Assembly (NCBI GenBank): GCA_963703665.1
Contig: CAVPFB010000004.1
Location: forward strand, 186,001 to 250,000
Origin: AP-15 sp963703665
GTDB taxonomy: Bacteria; Pseudomonadota; Alphaproteobacteria; ATCC43930; CGMCC-115725
Length of the DNA: 64,000 bases
Direction of reading: 5' to 3'
The translations under genes were made by a program, and so were the position numbers. Below are positions 53,544 to 63,603 of the stretch, in pieces (within the stretch, counting starts at the first letter, position 1; each line of letters opens with the position of its first letter). The notes beneath the pieces are model-generated. The model did not search any database and was not told the DNA's origin. It was given only the letters and a program-made list of their open reading frames with translations.

Positions 53544-54086
53544 CTATCCGGCGGCGACGGCGCGGCGGCCAGGCTTGCCGGAGCCGATGGCGAAGCGGTC
53601 GAGCAGGCGTAGGGCGACCCGCGGGCTGACGAAATGCGAGACGTCGCCGCCGAGCGCGCCGATCTCCTTGACGAAACGCGACGAGATGGACTGGTAGGGG
53701 TCGGAGGCCATCAGAAAGATGGTCTCGATCTGCGGGTTGAGGCGGGCGTTTATCGCGGCCATCTGAAATTCGTACTCGAAATCCGACACCGCCCGCAGCC
53801 CGCGGATGACCACTCCGGCTCCGACCGACTCGGCGAAGCTCATCAGCAGCGTGTCGAAGGCGCGCACCTCGATCCGCTCGGCGTCGCCGTTTTCGAGATG
53901 GGCGACCTCGTCGCGCACGATCTCGACCCGCTCGTCGGTCGCGAACAGCGGACCCTTGCCGTCGTTGCGGGCGACGCCGATGACCAGCCGGTCGACCAGC
54001 TTGGCCGCCCGGCGGATGATGTCGGAGTGGCCGTTGGTGATCGGGTCGAAAGTGCCAGGATAAATCCCGACGCGCGGCTGGATCAT
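53544..54086 (-). CDS. coaD: Phosphopantetheine adenylyltransferase
   Basis: 180 residues. RVGIYPGTFDPITNGHSDII holds the T/HxGH nucleotidyltransferase motif, and SDFEYEFQMAAINARLNPQI and LMASDPYQSISSRFVKEIGA the conserved C-terminal part with the ISSRxVKE signature. Transfers AMP to 4'-phosphopantetheine, the penultimate step of coenzyme A synthesis. ATG with GGGGGA upstream, nine bases after the likely gyrA stop. gyrA-coaD adjacency is usual in alphaproteobacteria. Confidence 0.97.
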   Translation of the reverse strand: MIQPRVGIYPGTFDPITNGHSDIIRRAAKLVDRLVIGVARNDGKGPLFATDERVEIVRDEVAHLENGDAERIEVRAFDTLLMSFAESVGAGVVIRGLRAVSDFEYEFQMAAINARLNPQIETIFLMASDPYQSISSRFVKEIGALGGDVSHFVSPRVALRLLDRFAIGSGKPGRRAVAAG

Positions 54087-54095
54087 GCGTCCCCC

Positions 54096-56922
54096 TTATC
54101 GGTCTCCGACTTTGATCGGTCTCTCGACCTTGATCGATTGGTTGGTCTGCCGTCGTGTCGTCGGCCGCGGCATCGCCGTTGTCGCCGTTTTCTTCGGCGA
54201 CCTCCGGCAGGCGCGCCACCGAGACGACGCGCTCGCCCTCGCCGACCTTGAAGATCACCACGCCCTGGCTGCGCCGGCGGGCGATGCGGATGTCGTGGAC
54301 CGGGCAGCGGATCACCATCCCGCCATCGGTCACCAGCATGATCTGGTCGTTACCGCCGACCGGAAAGACGGCGACGACGGCGTCGTCGCGCCGGCGCAGG
54401 TCCATGTTGTCGATGCCCTGCCCGCCCCGCCCGGTGATGCGGTAGTCGTAGGCCGAGGTGCGGACGCCAAACCCTTTCTCGGTCACGCTCAGCACGCACT
54501 CCTCGCGCTGCGCCAGATCGGCGTAGGTCTCCTCCGAGATCGAGCCCTCTTCATCGCCCGGCTCGGCGTCCGTTTCCTCTGGTTCGGGCGCGAGGTCGCC
54601 CGGCTCGCCCTCCTCGCCGACCGGCCGGCGCCGCCGCGCGGCGAGGCTCAGATAGGCGTTGCGCACATCGGGGCCGACCTCCTCGTGGCGCAGGATCGAC
54701 ATCGAGATGACCAGATCGTCGCCGAGCAGTCGGATGCCGCGCACCCCGACCGACGAGCGCCCGGTGAACACCCGGACATCGCCGACCGGAAAGCGGATCG
54801 CCTTGCCGTTGCGGGTGGCGAGCAGCACGTCGTCGGCCTCGGTGCAGGTGGCGACGGCGATCAGCCGGTCGTCGGCATCCTCGCCCTCGAACTTCATCGC
54901 GATCTTGCCGTTGGCGCGAACATCGCCGAAATCGCTGAGCGCGTTGCGCCGGACATAGCCGTTGGCGGTCGCGAACATGACGGTCAGCTCGGCCCAGCTC
55001 TCCTCGTCCTCGGGCAACGGCATGACCGTCGAGATCGTCTCGCCCGGCACGAGATTGGGCAACAGGTTGACCATCGGCCGGCCGCGCGCCTGCGGCGTGC
55101 CGAGCGGCAGGCGGTGGACCTTGAGCTTGTAGACCCGGCCCGACGAGGTGAAGAACAGCACCGGCGCGTGGGTCGAGGCGACAAACACCTCGCTGAGGAA
55201 ATCCTCTTCGCGGATCGCCATGCCGGCGCGACCGCGCCCGCCGCGGCGCTGCGCGCGATAGGTCGACAGCGGCACCCGCTTGATGTAGCCGGAGTGGCTG
55301 ACGGTCACGACCATCGCCTCGCGCTGGATCAGCGCCTCGATATCGGCCTCGAACTCGACATCCTCGATCTGGGTCCGGCGTGGCGTCGCAAACCGCTCCC
55401 GGATCGCCAGCAATTCGCCGCGCAGCACTTCGATCAGCCGAACTCGCGAGCCCAGGATCTCGAGATAGCCGCCGATCTCGGCGATCAGCCCGCGCAATTC
55501 CTCGGCGATCTTGTCGCGTTCGAGCCCGGTCAGGCGCTGCAGCCGCAGATCGAGGATCGCCCGCGCCTGCTCGTCCGAGAGCCGGTAGGTGCCGTCGTCG
55601 GCGACCTCGCGGCCGGGCTCGCCGACCAGCGCCACCAACGGCGCCACGTCGGCCGCCGGCCAGGCGCGGCCCGTGAGGCCGGCACGCGCCGTTGCCGGGT
55701 CGGGAGCGGCGCGGATCAGGGCGATGATGTCGTCGAGGTTGGCGACCGCGATCAGCAGGCCAATCAGGGTGTGCGCACGCTCGCGGGCCTTGCCGAGAAG
55801 ATAGCTGGTGCGCCGGGTGACGACCACCTCGCGGAACGCGATAAAAGCGGCGACGATGTCGCGCAGGGTCAAGAGCTCGGGCCGGCCGCCGTTCAGGGCC
55901 AGCATGTTGACGCCAAAGCTCGTCTGCAGCGCGGTGTGGCGATAGAGCTGGTTCAAGACGATGTCAGGCTCGGCGTCGCGCTTCAGCTCGACAACGACGC
56001 GCACACCGTCGCGGTCGCTCTCGTCGCGCAGCTCGGAAATGCCCTCGATCAGCTTTTCGCGGACGCACTCGGCGATGCGCTCGATCAGCTTCGCCTTGTT
56101 GACCTGATAGGGCATCTCGGTGAAGACGAGCGCCTCGCGGTCCTTGCGGATCTCCTCCACATGGGATTTCGCCCGCAGGATCACCGCACCCCGCCCGGTC
56201 TTGAAGGCGGCGTGGGTCCCGGCGCGGCCCATGATGATCCCGCCAGTCGGAAAATCAGGCGCCGGCACGTGCTCCATCAGCTCTTCGACGGTGATTGCCC
56301 CGTTGTCGAGATAGGCGCAGCAGGCGTCGATGACCTCGCCCAGATTGTGCGGCGGAATATTGGTCGCCATGCCGACCGCGATCCCCTGGGCGCCGTTGAC
56401 CAAGAGGTTCGGCAGGCCCGCCGGCAATACCTTGGGCTCGCGCTCGGTCTCGTCGTAATTGGGCTGAAAGTCGACGGTGTCGTTGTCGAGATCGTCGAGC
56501 AGCGAATCGGCGACGCGGGCGAGCCTCGCCTCGGTGTAGCGGTAGGCCGCCGGCGGGTCGCCGTCCATCGAGCCAAAATTGCCCTGGCCGTCGATCAGCG
56601 GCAGGCGCATCGCGAAATCCTGCGCCATCCGCACCATCGCGTCGTAGATCGCCAGTTCGCCGTGCGGATGGTATTTGCCGATCACGTCGCCGACGATGCG
56701 GGCCGATTTGCGGTAGCCCCGGTTCCACTCGTTGCCGTTGACCTTCATCGAATAAAGAATGCGGCGGTGGACCGGCTTGAGCCCGTCGCGGACGTCAGGG
56801 AGGGCCCGTGCCACGATCACGCTCATCGCGTAGTCGAGGTACGAGCGCTTCATCTCGTCCTCGATCGTGACTGCGGTAATGTCGGGGGCGGAAGGCGGGG
56901 GCGGAACTGAGGTAAGGGCCAA
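54096..56922 (-). CDS. gyrA: DNA gyrase subunit A (one-base slip in the C-terminal tail)
   Basis: About 942 residues. Catalytic Tyr129 in AAYRYTEARLARVA; winged-helix KYHPHGELAIYD; GyrA box AQRRGGRGRAGM in the C-terminal wrapping domain, followed by an acidic tail. The printed frame lacks a stop before coaD and would read on through that gene to 53455. Removing one base near 54138 yields QPSIKVERPIKVGDR and TAA (54096-54098), directly before the coaD ribosome site. Residue 90 is Leu, equivalent to E. coli Ser83 in the quinolone-binding region. With GyrB it introduces negative supercoils. Confidence 0.95.
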
Positions 56923-57140
56923 GGGATCTCGGATGGATGGTGAGAGGCGTGCACGCGCCGCGACGCCGCGCTGATCTAAATATAGGAATTCGCGATCTGT
57001 TTACCGCATTTCGCAGGTGCGAACAAACAATTTAGGCCGATTTGTCAGTCGATGATGCGCACATGTTCCCAACAGAATAACACAATCTGTTCAATGGCTT
57101 ATTTGCGTTGCCGAATTCTTGGGACGGGTACCGTGCCGGG

Positions 57141-57791
57141 CTAGCGACGATCGGCGGACGGCGAGGGCCGCGTCGCCCGGAACAAACAAGCCTCAACGGC
57201 TAAAAACGCCACGACCGGGACCGACGCTCCGACGAGGCCGCCGGCCTCATAGCCGATCCGACCCGCGACATAGAGCAGGACAATCATGCTGAGCGCCATC
57301 CCCGGCGCACCCAGGCCCCGCATTGCGGCGCTCCGATGATAGCCGATCCAAAACGCGAAGCGCGCCAGCACCCAAACCACAGCGGTCGCCAGAACGGCCC
57401 GCATCGCGGAACCGTTCGGGGAATAGGCCGCGAGACCAAAAAGCCCGGCCGCAAAGACCAGGATTTGCTCTAATGTGTTTTGCAAGTAACGTTGATTGAC
57501 TCGCAGCCTCCGCGTTTCAAACCCGGAAAGCGGATCAAACGCGGGCGAAGACAGCCGCTCGTGAGCCACGGCCTCCACGCCGGTGACGAGGCAGAACAGG
57601 ACCGCAAGGCAACAGCATTTCAGCGTAAAAAGCATCCTGCCGCCCAGGCTGTCCATGCCCGCCAAAGGCGGCGCGAGGTAAGCAACAGCCAGCCAGAGCA
57701 GAACTGCTGCCGGCATCGCCGCCGCGATCGCGGTCATGCCGGCGCGGCGCTCGCTGATAAAGCCGCCTTTCTCTAATTCTGCATCATTCAT
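57141..57791 (-). CDS. MAPEG-family membrane protein
   Basis: 216 residues with four hydrophobic helices. RLRVNQRYLQNTLEQILVFA and FAFWIGYHRSAAMRGLGAPG are the MAPEG signatures (the NQ-x-x-E-N/T-x-E-like loop and the C-terminal arginine segment). Human members act in eicosanoid and glutathione metabolism; bacterial ones are mostly uncharacterised. No glutathione gene is adjacent. Upstream intergenic DNA (56923-57140) is AT-rich and has no gene. Confidence 0.82.
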   Translation of the reverse strand: MNDAELEKGGFISERRAGMTAIAAAMPAAVLLWLAVAYLAPPLAGMDSLGGRMLFTLKCCCLAVLFCLVTGVEAVAHERLSSPAFDPLSGFETRRLRVNQRYLQNTLEQILVFAAGLFGLAAYSPNGSAMRAVLATAVVWVLARFAFWIGYHRSAAMRGLGAPGMALSMIVLLYVAGRIGYEAGGLVGASVPVVAFLAVEACLFRATRPSPSADRR

Positions 57792-57900
57792 ACCGGTAAC
57801 CTACAGCGCATCCGCCGCCGACCGTTATCGATCGGCGATCTCAGTCGTCCTGCCTGCGTGCACGTCGACCGCGGTCCCCGGGCCCATCGGCCGGACGCGG

Positions 57901-58452
57901 TCAGCCTCGACGGACGTGCCGGCGAACGGCATCGAGCAGCACTGCGCACGGGGCGAGGCGCGGTCCCTCCCCGGCGTCGACCGGCGGGACGAGGGTCACG
58001 CCATAGCGGGGCAATTTATCGAGCGATGCCCGCGCCTCGGGGTGGTTCAGCAGCGGCGCGTTCAACGATGGGCCCACGATCACCGGGGTACCCCGCCCGA
58101 TCGCCTCGGCGACCACCGACAGCGCCAGATTGTCGGCGATGCCGTGCGCGAGCTTGTTCAGCGAGTTGAAGCTGCACGGCGCGAACAGCAGCACCCCGCG
58201 CGGCGGCCGTGGGCGGATCGCCAGGTCGAAATACGATTCGACGACCTGCACACCCTCGACGTCCGCGAGATCGCGCGACGCGATCACGCGCGCGGCGTTC
58301 GGCGTCGGCAGCGCGATCACGGTTGAAAACCCGAGCCCGACCAGCCCGCGCAGGAGCTCGGGACAGCGCGCCGCCGTCGTCGTGCCGCTGAGCACCAGGT
58401 AGGCTACGTCAAAGCTCTCGCCCTCAGCTGCAGCGTCGCCGTCGGGGCTCAT
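57901..58452 (-). CDS. Flavoprotein (phosphopantothenoylcysteine decarboxylase-like fold)
   Basis: 183 residues. VAYLVLSGTTTAARCPELLR is the N-terminal nucleotide loop, and LLFAPCSFNSLNKLAHGIAD followed by NLALSVVAEAIGRGTPVIVG matches the FMN-binding PASANTxxKxAxGxADxL region of the flavoprotein (HFCD) family, with Cys and Phe in place of the usual Ala-Ser. The catalytic details therefore differ from Dfp. Likely part of the same transcription unit as the following oxidoreductase on this strand. Substrate unknown. Confidence 0.8.
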   Translation of the reverse strand: MSPDGDAAAEGESFDVAYLVLSGTTTAARCPELLRGLVGLGFSTVIALPTPNAARVIASRDLADVEGVQVVESYFDLAIRPRPPRGVLLFAPCSFNSLNKLAHGIADNLALSVVAEAIGRGTPVIVGPSLNAPLLNHPEARASLDKLPRYGVTLVPPVDAGEGPRLAPCAVLLDAVRRHVRRG

Positions 58453-58484
58453 CTCGTTCTCCTTGGAGCTGCGCCGCCCTGCCG

Positions 58485-59594
58485 CTACCCGAACGTCACC
58501 TCGCGACCGCCGTCCGAGGCTTCCTTGATGGCGTCGACCAGACGGTGCAGGTCGACCGCGGTCGCAAAACTCGGCTGAGGATTTTCGCCGTCGCGGATCG
58601 GCCGATCCCGAATCGCCTGGGCGAACTTCGCGTACATCTGACCGACGTTGACGGCTTCACCCGAAGGCGTGGCCTGGGCGGCGATGATGAAACGCGCTGG
58701 CGCCGGCATCGGCGCGAGCCGGTTGCCGCCCTTCGCCCCGTGCAGCAAAACCTCGCTCAACTGCGGCAAATCTTCGCCCGATGCGACCAGGGTCCCGTCC
58801 CTGCCGTAGATCTCCATGCGATAGCCGCTGCCGGCGAACGGAATGGCGCCGACATGGACCGACGCCACCGCGCCACTCGCCAGGCGGCCGCTGACCAGCA
58901 CGTTGTCGGGTGAGGTGACATCGAGCAATGTATTGGCGCCGGTGTCGCGCCACTGCTTCGCCTGGGTCGCCACCACCGCGGATAGTCGACGGAAGTCACC
59001 GGCGACAAAGCGCATTGCGTCCACCGTGTGGCCGTTGGCGATGGTCAGCGTGTTGGCGCCGAGCTCGGCGTCGCGCTGCCAGGTGCGGTGCGACGGCCGG
59101 GTCAAGACGCCCTCGCGCATCAGGCTGACATGGACGGCCATCACCTCGCCGACAAAGCCGGCCGCGACCAGCTCCTTCATGTGCATCACCGCAGGATTGA
59201 CGCGGGCCTGCAGGCCGACCGCGGTGACCAGCCCATTGGCTTGGGCCAGCGCCGCCAATTCCACGGCCTCCGCGGTCGTCCGCCCCAGCGGCCATTCGCA
59301 ATAGACGTGCTTGCCGGCCTCGAGCGCCGCTTTGGCCGGGGCGTAGTGCGAGGGCACCCGCACGACGACGGCAACCGCGTCGATCTCGGGTGAGGCGATC
59401 ATCCGGCGGTAGTCGTCGAAGGCCAACCGGGCGCCCCAGGCTCGGCGCGCCGCCTCGGCGCTGTCGGCCTTGGTCGTGCAGACCGCGGTCAACTCCACAT
59501 CGGAGCTGGCCTGCACCGCCGGCAGATGGGACCGGGCCGACCAGGTGCCGCTGACGCTGGCGCCGATCAGGCCCAGCCGAATCTTTTCCGCCAT
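58485..59594 (-). CDS. Gfo/Idh/MocA-family oxidoreductase
   Basis: 369 residues from an ATG preceded by GGAGAGGCGAG. KIRLGLIGASVSGTWSARSH is the NAD(P)-binding loop; VVVRVPSHYAPAKAALEAGK then HVYCEWPLGRTTAEAVELAA corresponds to the EKP motif region (here EWP, Lys replaced by Trp). The C-terminal half forms the substrate beta-sheet. EWP is seen in the Gal80-like branch, which may lack dehydrogenase activity. It ends 32 bases before the flavoprotein gene. Confidence 0.87.
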   Translation of the reverse strand: MAEKIRLGLIGASVSGTWSARSHLPAVQASSDVELTAVCTTKADSAEAARRAWGARLAFDDYRRMIASPEIDAVAVVVRVPSHYAPAKAALEAGKHVYCEWPLGRTTAEAVELAALAQANGLVTAVGLQARVNPAVMHMKELVAAGFVGEVMAVHVSLMREGVLTRPSHRTWQRDAELGANTLTIANGHTVDAMRFVAGDFRRLSAVVATQAKQWRDTGANTLLDVTSPDNVLVSGRLASGAVASVHVGAIPFAGSGYRMEIYGRDGTLVASGEDLPQLSEVLLHGAKGGNRLAPMPAPARFIIAAQATPSGEAVNVGQMYAKFAQAIRDRPIRDGENPQPSFATAVDLHRLVDAIKEASDGGREVTFG

Positions 59595-59826
59595 CTCGCC
59601 TCTCCCCGCAAGCTTCCTCGACGAAGCGTCAGCGACGCGCTGAAGACCGGCGCCGGAAGCGAGAAGACCATCTCCCCGATCGAGCCTTCCGCCGTCCCGG
59701 GATCGGAAAGCCTGCCCCGGCTCGGCACTCCAGTCAATCGAGCTGTCGCGATGTTTGGGCGTGCTTGACAGCGGATTGGGGCGTATGCGCTGATTTCCAG
59801 CACATCGGCTCGCAGGGGAGGAAGCC

Positions 59827-60597
59827 ATGGCGTCAATCGCAACGGCCGTATCCGCGCAGATGTCCGCCGAGGAGTGGCAGACGCGGTGCGATCTGGCCGC
59901 CTGCTATCGCCTCGTCGACCTGTTCGGGTGGTCGGACCTGATCAACACCCGCATCACCGCGCGGGTGCCGGGGCCGCACGAGCATTTCCTGATCAATCCC
60001 TATGGTCTGCTGTTCGACGAGGTCACCGCGTCGTCGCTGGTCAAGATCGATGTTGCCGGCAACAAGGTCGATCCCTCTGATTGCGAGGTCAACAGCGGCG
60101 GCTTTGCGATACCCGGTGCCGTGCACATGGCACGGCCGGAGGTGGCTTGCGTGCTGCACACCCACTCGATCGCCGGCTGCGCCGTATCGATGCAAAAAGA
60201 CGGGTTGCTGCCGCTCAACCAGCATGCGCTGCAGGTGATCGGCGATATCGCCTACCACGACTACGAGGGCGCCGCGCGCAGCCCCGAGGAACGGGCGCGC
60301 TTTCTCGCCGATCTCGGGGACCGCCGCATCATGGTGCTGCGCAATCACGGGCTGCTGGTCGTCGGCGAGAGCGTCGCGGCGGCCTTTGTCGCGACCTACC
60401 GCATGGAGCGGGCTTGCGCGATGCAGCTCGCCTTCCAGCAATCTGGCGCCGAATTCCACCCGATCGGCGAGAAAATCGTCAACGCCGCCGTTGATAATGC
60501 CAGGCGTCGCCTCGACGGCGGTAACAATCCGGCCAGGCTCGAATGGCCGGCCCTCCTGCGCAAGCTCGACCGCATCGACCAGTCCTATCAGCAATAG
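59827..60597 (+). CDS. Class II aldolase/adducin family protein
   Basis: 256 residues. ARVPGPHEHFLINPYGLLFD, then VACVLHTHSIAGCAVSMQKD (H-x-H zinc ligands) and DRRIMVLRNHGLLVVGESVA (third zinc His) are the family's conserved blocks. The proton-donor region near residue 74 reads EVTASSLVKID. Related to L-fuculose-phosphate aldolase; many members of this length act on unphosphorylated substrates or are uncharacterised. Divergent from the Gfo/Idh gene with GGGAGG upstream of the ATG. Confidence 0.88.
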   Translation: MASIATAVSAQMSAEEWQTRCDLAACYRLVDLFGWSDLINTRITARVPGPHEHFLINPYGLLFDEVTASSLVKIDVAGNKVDPSDCEVNSGGFAIPGAVHMARPEVACVLHTHSIAGCAVSMQKDGLLPLNQHALQVIGDIAYHDYEGAARSPEERARFLADLGDRRIMVLRNHGLLVVGESVAAAFVATYRMERACAMQLAFQQSGAEFHPIGEKIVNAAVDNARRRLDGGNNPARLEWPALLRKLDRIDQSYQQ

Positions 60598-60661
60598 GCC
60601 GGGGAGGAAGCCCGGTCGTCACCAAGCCGAGCCGCTGCTTTCCGGACCGTGCGACGGGCCC

Positions 60662-61510
60662 TCAGTAGCTCGGCTTCGTGGCAAACGGCGTCAGCTGCAG
60701 CTCGTGGGTCCAGCACGACCGGTCCTGGGTGTGCAGGTACCAGAACGCCTCGGCGATCTTGACCGGATTGATCTGGAGATCGGGGCGGTTCTGGTTCCGC
60801 GGCAGCGCCCGGCTGCCGGGCAAATCGATGCTGCCGTCGATCACGATGTTGGCGACGTGGACGCCGTGCTCGGAGTATTCCTCGGTCAGCACCTGCGCCA
60901 AGGTGCGCATCATGACTCGGGGATAGTACAGCGACTGCCCGGTCATCCGCTTCTTGCCGCGCAGCGAGCTCGAATTGTTGGAAAAGAAGAACGACCCGGC
61001 GCCTTTCTTGCGCATCGCCGGCAACACTTCCTTGGCGACGAGAAACGGCCCGCGGCAGGCGATGTGCTGCGTGGTGTCGAACATCTCGACCGGGATGTGT
61101 TCGAGCAGCTCCTTGTCGGGCGGAAGATCGCGGCCTTCCAGATAGCCCGCGTTGTACACCAGAACGTCGGGGTCGCCCGCTTCGCTGCGGATCGTGGCGA
61201 ACGCCGCCGCGATCGAATCCTGCGAGACGAGATCCAATTCGACGATCATGCATTCACCGCCCTGCTCGCGGATCGCCGCCGCCAGTCTCGAGGCATTGGC
61301 CTCCTTGCGGGTGGTCAGCACGGTGAAGAAACCCTCTCGCGCAAACTTCTGCGCGATCGCACCCCCCACACCCCAGCGCACGCCGACCGGCAACTCGCTG
61401 TCGTCCACCGGTTTGCCGTGCGCCAGCAACGTATTGCGGCCATCCGACTGCCACTTGGAGGTGGCGCCGATCACCACCGCAACCGGCTTGCCCTTGGTAT
61501 TCGTCTTCAT
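60662..61510 (-). CDS. Divergent short-chain dehydrogenase-like protein
   Basis: 282 residues with the SDR Rossmann core: VAVVIGATS, NAG in VLVYNAGYLEGRDL, SNNSSSLRGKKRMTG and a last block IDGSIDLPGSRALPR. Two oddities are visible. Some 28 residues (KWQSDGRNTLLAHGKPVDDS and on to RW) are inserted inside the glycine-rich cofactor loop before GVGGAIAQKFA. The catalytic YxxxK reads YPRVM, with Met for Lys. It may bind a nucleotide without classical dehydrogenase activity. Upstream ribosome site GAAGGAAAT. Confidence 0.82.
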   Translation of the reverse strand: MKTNTKGKPVAVVIGATSKWQSDGRNTLLAHGKPVDDSELPVGVRWGVGGAIAQKFAREGFFTVLTTRKEANASRLAAAIREQGGECMIVELDLVSQDSIAAAFATIRSEAGDPDVLVYNAGYLEGRDLPPDKELLEHIPVEMFDTTQHIACRGPFLVAKEVLPAMRKKGAGSFFFSNNSSSLRGKKRMTGQSLYYPRVMMRTLAQVLTEEYSEHGVHVANIVIDGSIDLPGSRALPRNQNRPDLQINPVKIAEAFWYLHTQDRSCWTHELQLTPFATKPSY

Positions 61511-61717
61511 TCGGGAATTTCCTTCTTAGCTTGCACCGTTCGGGCGGATGGCGACTGCTTCCCGCCACACCCCAATCCTCGATCCGCGATGCTAGCGACA
61601 ATACCCTCGGCTGTCAGCTATTGCTGCTGGTGAGCGCGCCGGCCGCGGCGCGACTTGAATTGGACTAATTGCCGGTCTAAATTCATCGAATGAGCCAATG
61701 ATCGGCAGAGAATTCCG

Positions 61718-61969
61718 GTGCACATATCCGTCACCGACGCCAAGGCACAGCTGACCGAACTGGTGCGTCGCGCCGAAAACGGCGACGAGGTCGTGTTGAC
61801 GCGGCATGGCCATGCGGCGGTGCGGCTGGTGCCGGTCAAGACGGCGCTAGACAGGAAATCCCGCAGGGCGCTCTTAGAAGAGGTGCAGGCTTCGGCCAAG
61901 CCAAGTCCGGGGCCAAGCGGCGCGCGCAGTCAGGATTTTCTTTACGGGGATGACGGTCTGCCCGGATGA
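61718..61969 (+). CDS. Antitoxin, Phd/YefM family (partner of the PIN toxin)
   Basis: 83 residues: MHISVTDAKAQLTELVRRAE, NGDEVVLTRHGHAAVRLVPV, then a variable C-terminus ending SQDFLYGDDGLPG. The N-terminal Phd fold binds operator DNA and the tail would wrap the toxin. GTG start at 61718. Its TGA overlaps the toxin ATG by four bases (ATGA). Confidence 0.92.
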   Translation: MHISVTDAKAQLTELVRRAENGDEVVLTRHGHAAVRLVPVKTALDRKSRRALLEEVQASAKPSPGPSGARSQDFLYGDDGLPG

Positions 61970-62349
61970 TCGCAGTCGACACATCGGCTTTGATGGCGAT
62001 TTTGCTCAACGAACCGGATGCGGATGCCTGCAAGGGCGCGCTCGCAGCCGAAGACGAAATCCTGATTTCGGCCGGCACTGTGGCCGAAGCGCTGATTGTC
62101 TCGGCGCGACGCAACGTCGGCGTCGAGATGGCTCGGCTGATCGGCGGGATCGGTTGCGAGATCGTATCCGTCACACCGGCCGCGGCGCGGCGCATCGCCG
62201 AGGCCTATCGGCGATGGGGAAGAGGACTACACCCGGCTGCGCTTAATTTCGGTGATTGCTTCGCCTACGAGGTAGCAAAGGAACACGACTGCCGCTTGCT
62301 CTATGTCGGCAGCGATTTCGCAAACACCGATATCGAACGGGTGCTTTGA
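61966..62349 (+). CDS. vapC: VapC-type PIN-domain ribonuclease toxin
   Basis: 127 residues. MIAVDTSALMAILLNEPDAD has the first PIN Asp; SAGTVAEALIVSARR the conserved Glu; LHPAALNFGDCFAYEVAKEH the next Asp; and LYVGSDFANTDIE the last acidic site. These coordinate Mg2+ for RNA cleavage. Overlaps the antitoxin stop, forming a standard vapBC operon. Confidence 0.93.
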   Translation: MIAVDTSALMAILLNEPDADACKGALAAEDEILISAGTVAEALIVSARRNVGVEMARLIGGIGCEIVSVTPAAARRIAEAYRRWGRGLHPAALNFGDCFAYEVAKEHDCRLLYVGSDFANTDIERVL

Positions 62350-62719
62350 ATACCGAGCCCTTTGGGCAGATGAGCAACGCGTAATCCGCCATCGGCATTG
62401 GCCGCAATACGCCGCGCTTTTCCATCTTACGGCAGCTGACGAGTTAACGCGGACGCCCGGGTACCACTTCGAGAAAGGTACAACCATCGGGCGTGAAGGC
62501 TTGGTGCTGCGAACCCGCCCGGTTCAAAAATGTAAGTACCAGGTCCGGAAGCACAATACTCGTCGACGTCTCCTGCGGACAGGCTTCCAAATTGCCCCGC
62601 GGCTAGGTCGGTGATCCGCCTTTGCGCGTGGGTCGAGGCCGGCGCTCCGCGTGATTGTTTAGGGGGCCGCCTTAGGTCCCGCCACAATGGCTTAAGATCA
62701 GCGAGGGCCGCGACGCTTG
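62350..62719. other. Intergenic stretch, no gene recognised
   Basis: About 370 bases between vapC and the convergent amidohydrolase. Somewhat less GC-rich than the neighbours. ORFs in this stretch show no family features. No tRNA-like or attachment-site structure was seen. Confidence 0.5.
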
Positions 62720-63547
62720 TCAGACGGCCCGGTCCCAGCCCCACCAGGCGCACAGCGCCTCGCCCATCACCAGTTCGAGATCGCGGCCCTTGAGCCACGG
62801 CAATTCCTCGGTGAACATCGTCACGCATTCTTTCCAGGAGCACGGCATCTTGGTGATGTCGGTGCCCCAGAACATGCGGTGGGGGCCGAACGCGTCGTAG
62901 ACCTGCCGCAGATAGGAGTGCAGCGTCGGATACGGATAGGCCTCGCCAGAATAGTGCGGTACCCCGGTCGCCTTGACCGCCACATTGGGCAGCTTGGCCA
63001 ACGCCAGAAGATCGGGCATGTGGGTCATCGCGGCGGCGTCTTTCAGCGTGCTCGTGCCGCCCCGGCCGCCCAGATGGTCGATCGTCAGGCGCAGCCCGGG
63101 GTGGCGCTCGGCGATCCGGCCGAGCTGCGCCAGCGAATCCGTCGCCAGCGCCGCGACCGGAACGCCGGCCTCTTCGGCCGCCGCCCACAGCCAGTCGATC
63201 GTGCCGTCGTGCAGCCAGCGCCGCGCCGGATCGCCGAGGAACCCGTAGCGCAGGCCGAGCATGCCCGGCTGCTCGCGCCAGCTGGCGATGCGGGCGCGCG
63301 ATTCCGGCCGATCGAGCGGCACCGCACCCATGATCGCGAACCGGCCGGGGTAGTTGCGCACCGCGGCAAACGCCATCTCGGTCGAATTCGGGTCCCAACC
63401 CGGCGGATGAATGACCGCGGCGTCGACCCCGCCCTGATCCATCAGCCGGATCGCCTCCTCGGCCGTAAACGCCGTCACCTGCCGATGCGACAGGTTGCTC
63501 GGCAACCCCGATCCCCACAGATGAACCTGCGCGTCGACGATCTGCAT
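62720..63547 (-). CDS. Amidohydrolase family 2 (TIM-barrel) protein
   Basis: 275 residues from ATG 63547 with GGGAGAG upstream. MQIVDAQVHLWGSGLPSNLS carries the VDxQVHxW metal motif; GLRLTIDHLGGRGG, PNVAVKATGVPHYSG and RMFWGTDITKMPCSW give further conserved His and Asp residues of the amidohydrolase 2 family (lactonases and decarboxylases). It may open a lactone or decarboxylate an aromatic acid. Followed on the same strand by 56 bases to an E1-beta gene, so it would be transcribed after it. Confidence 0.87.
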   Translation of the reverse strand: MQIVDAQVHLWGSGLPSNLSHRQVTAFTAEEAIRLMDQGGVDAAVIHPPGWDPNSTEMAFAAVRNYPGRFAIMGAVPLDRPESRARIASWREQPGMLGLRYGFLGDPARRWLHDGTIDWLWAAAEEAGVPVAALATDSLAQLGRIAERHPGLRLTIDHLGGRGGTSTLKDAAAMTHMPDLLALAKLPNVAVKATGVPHYSGEAYPYPTLHSYLRQVYDAFGPHRMFWGTDITKMPCSWKECVTMFTEELPWLKGRDLELVMGEALCAWWGWDRAV

Positions 63548-63603
63548 CGATGCTCTCCCTTCATGGTTGCGCTCCGGTAGAGCACCCGCAGCGATCGCCG
63601 CGC

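Noticed and set aside
54085..56910. 941-codon ORF on the + strand opposite gyrA
   Set aside because: It is the antisense shadow of gyrA in GC-rich DNA; His/Asp/Arg-rich composition and no domain.
53455..56922. GyrA as a 1155-residue protein extending through coaD
   Set aside because: The last 200 codons are coaD in another frame. One extra base in the tail removes the natural stop at 54096-54098.
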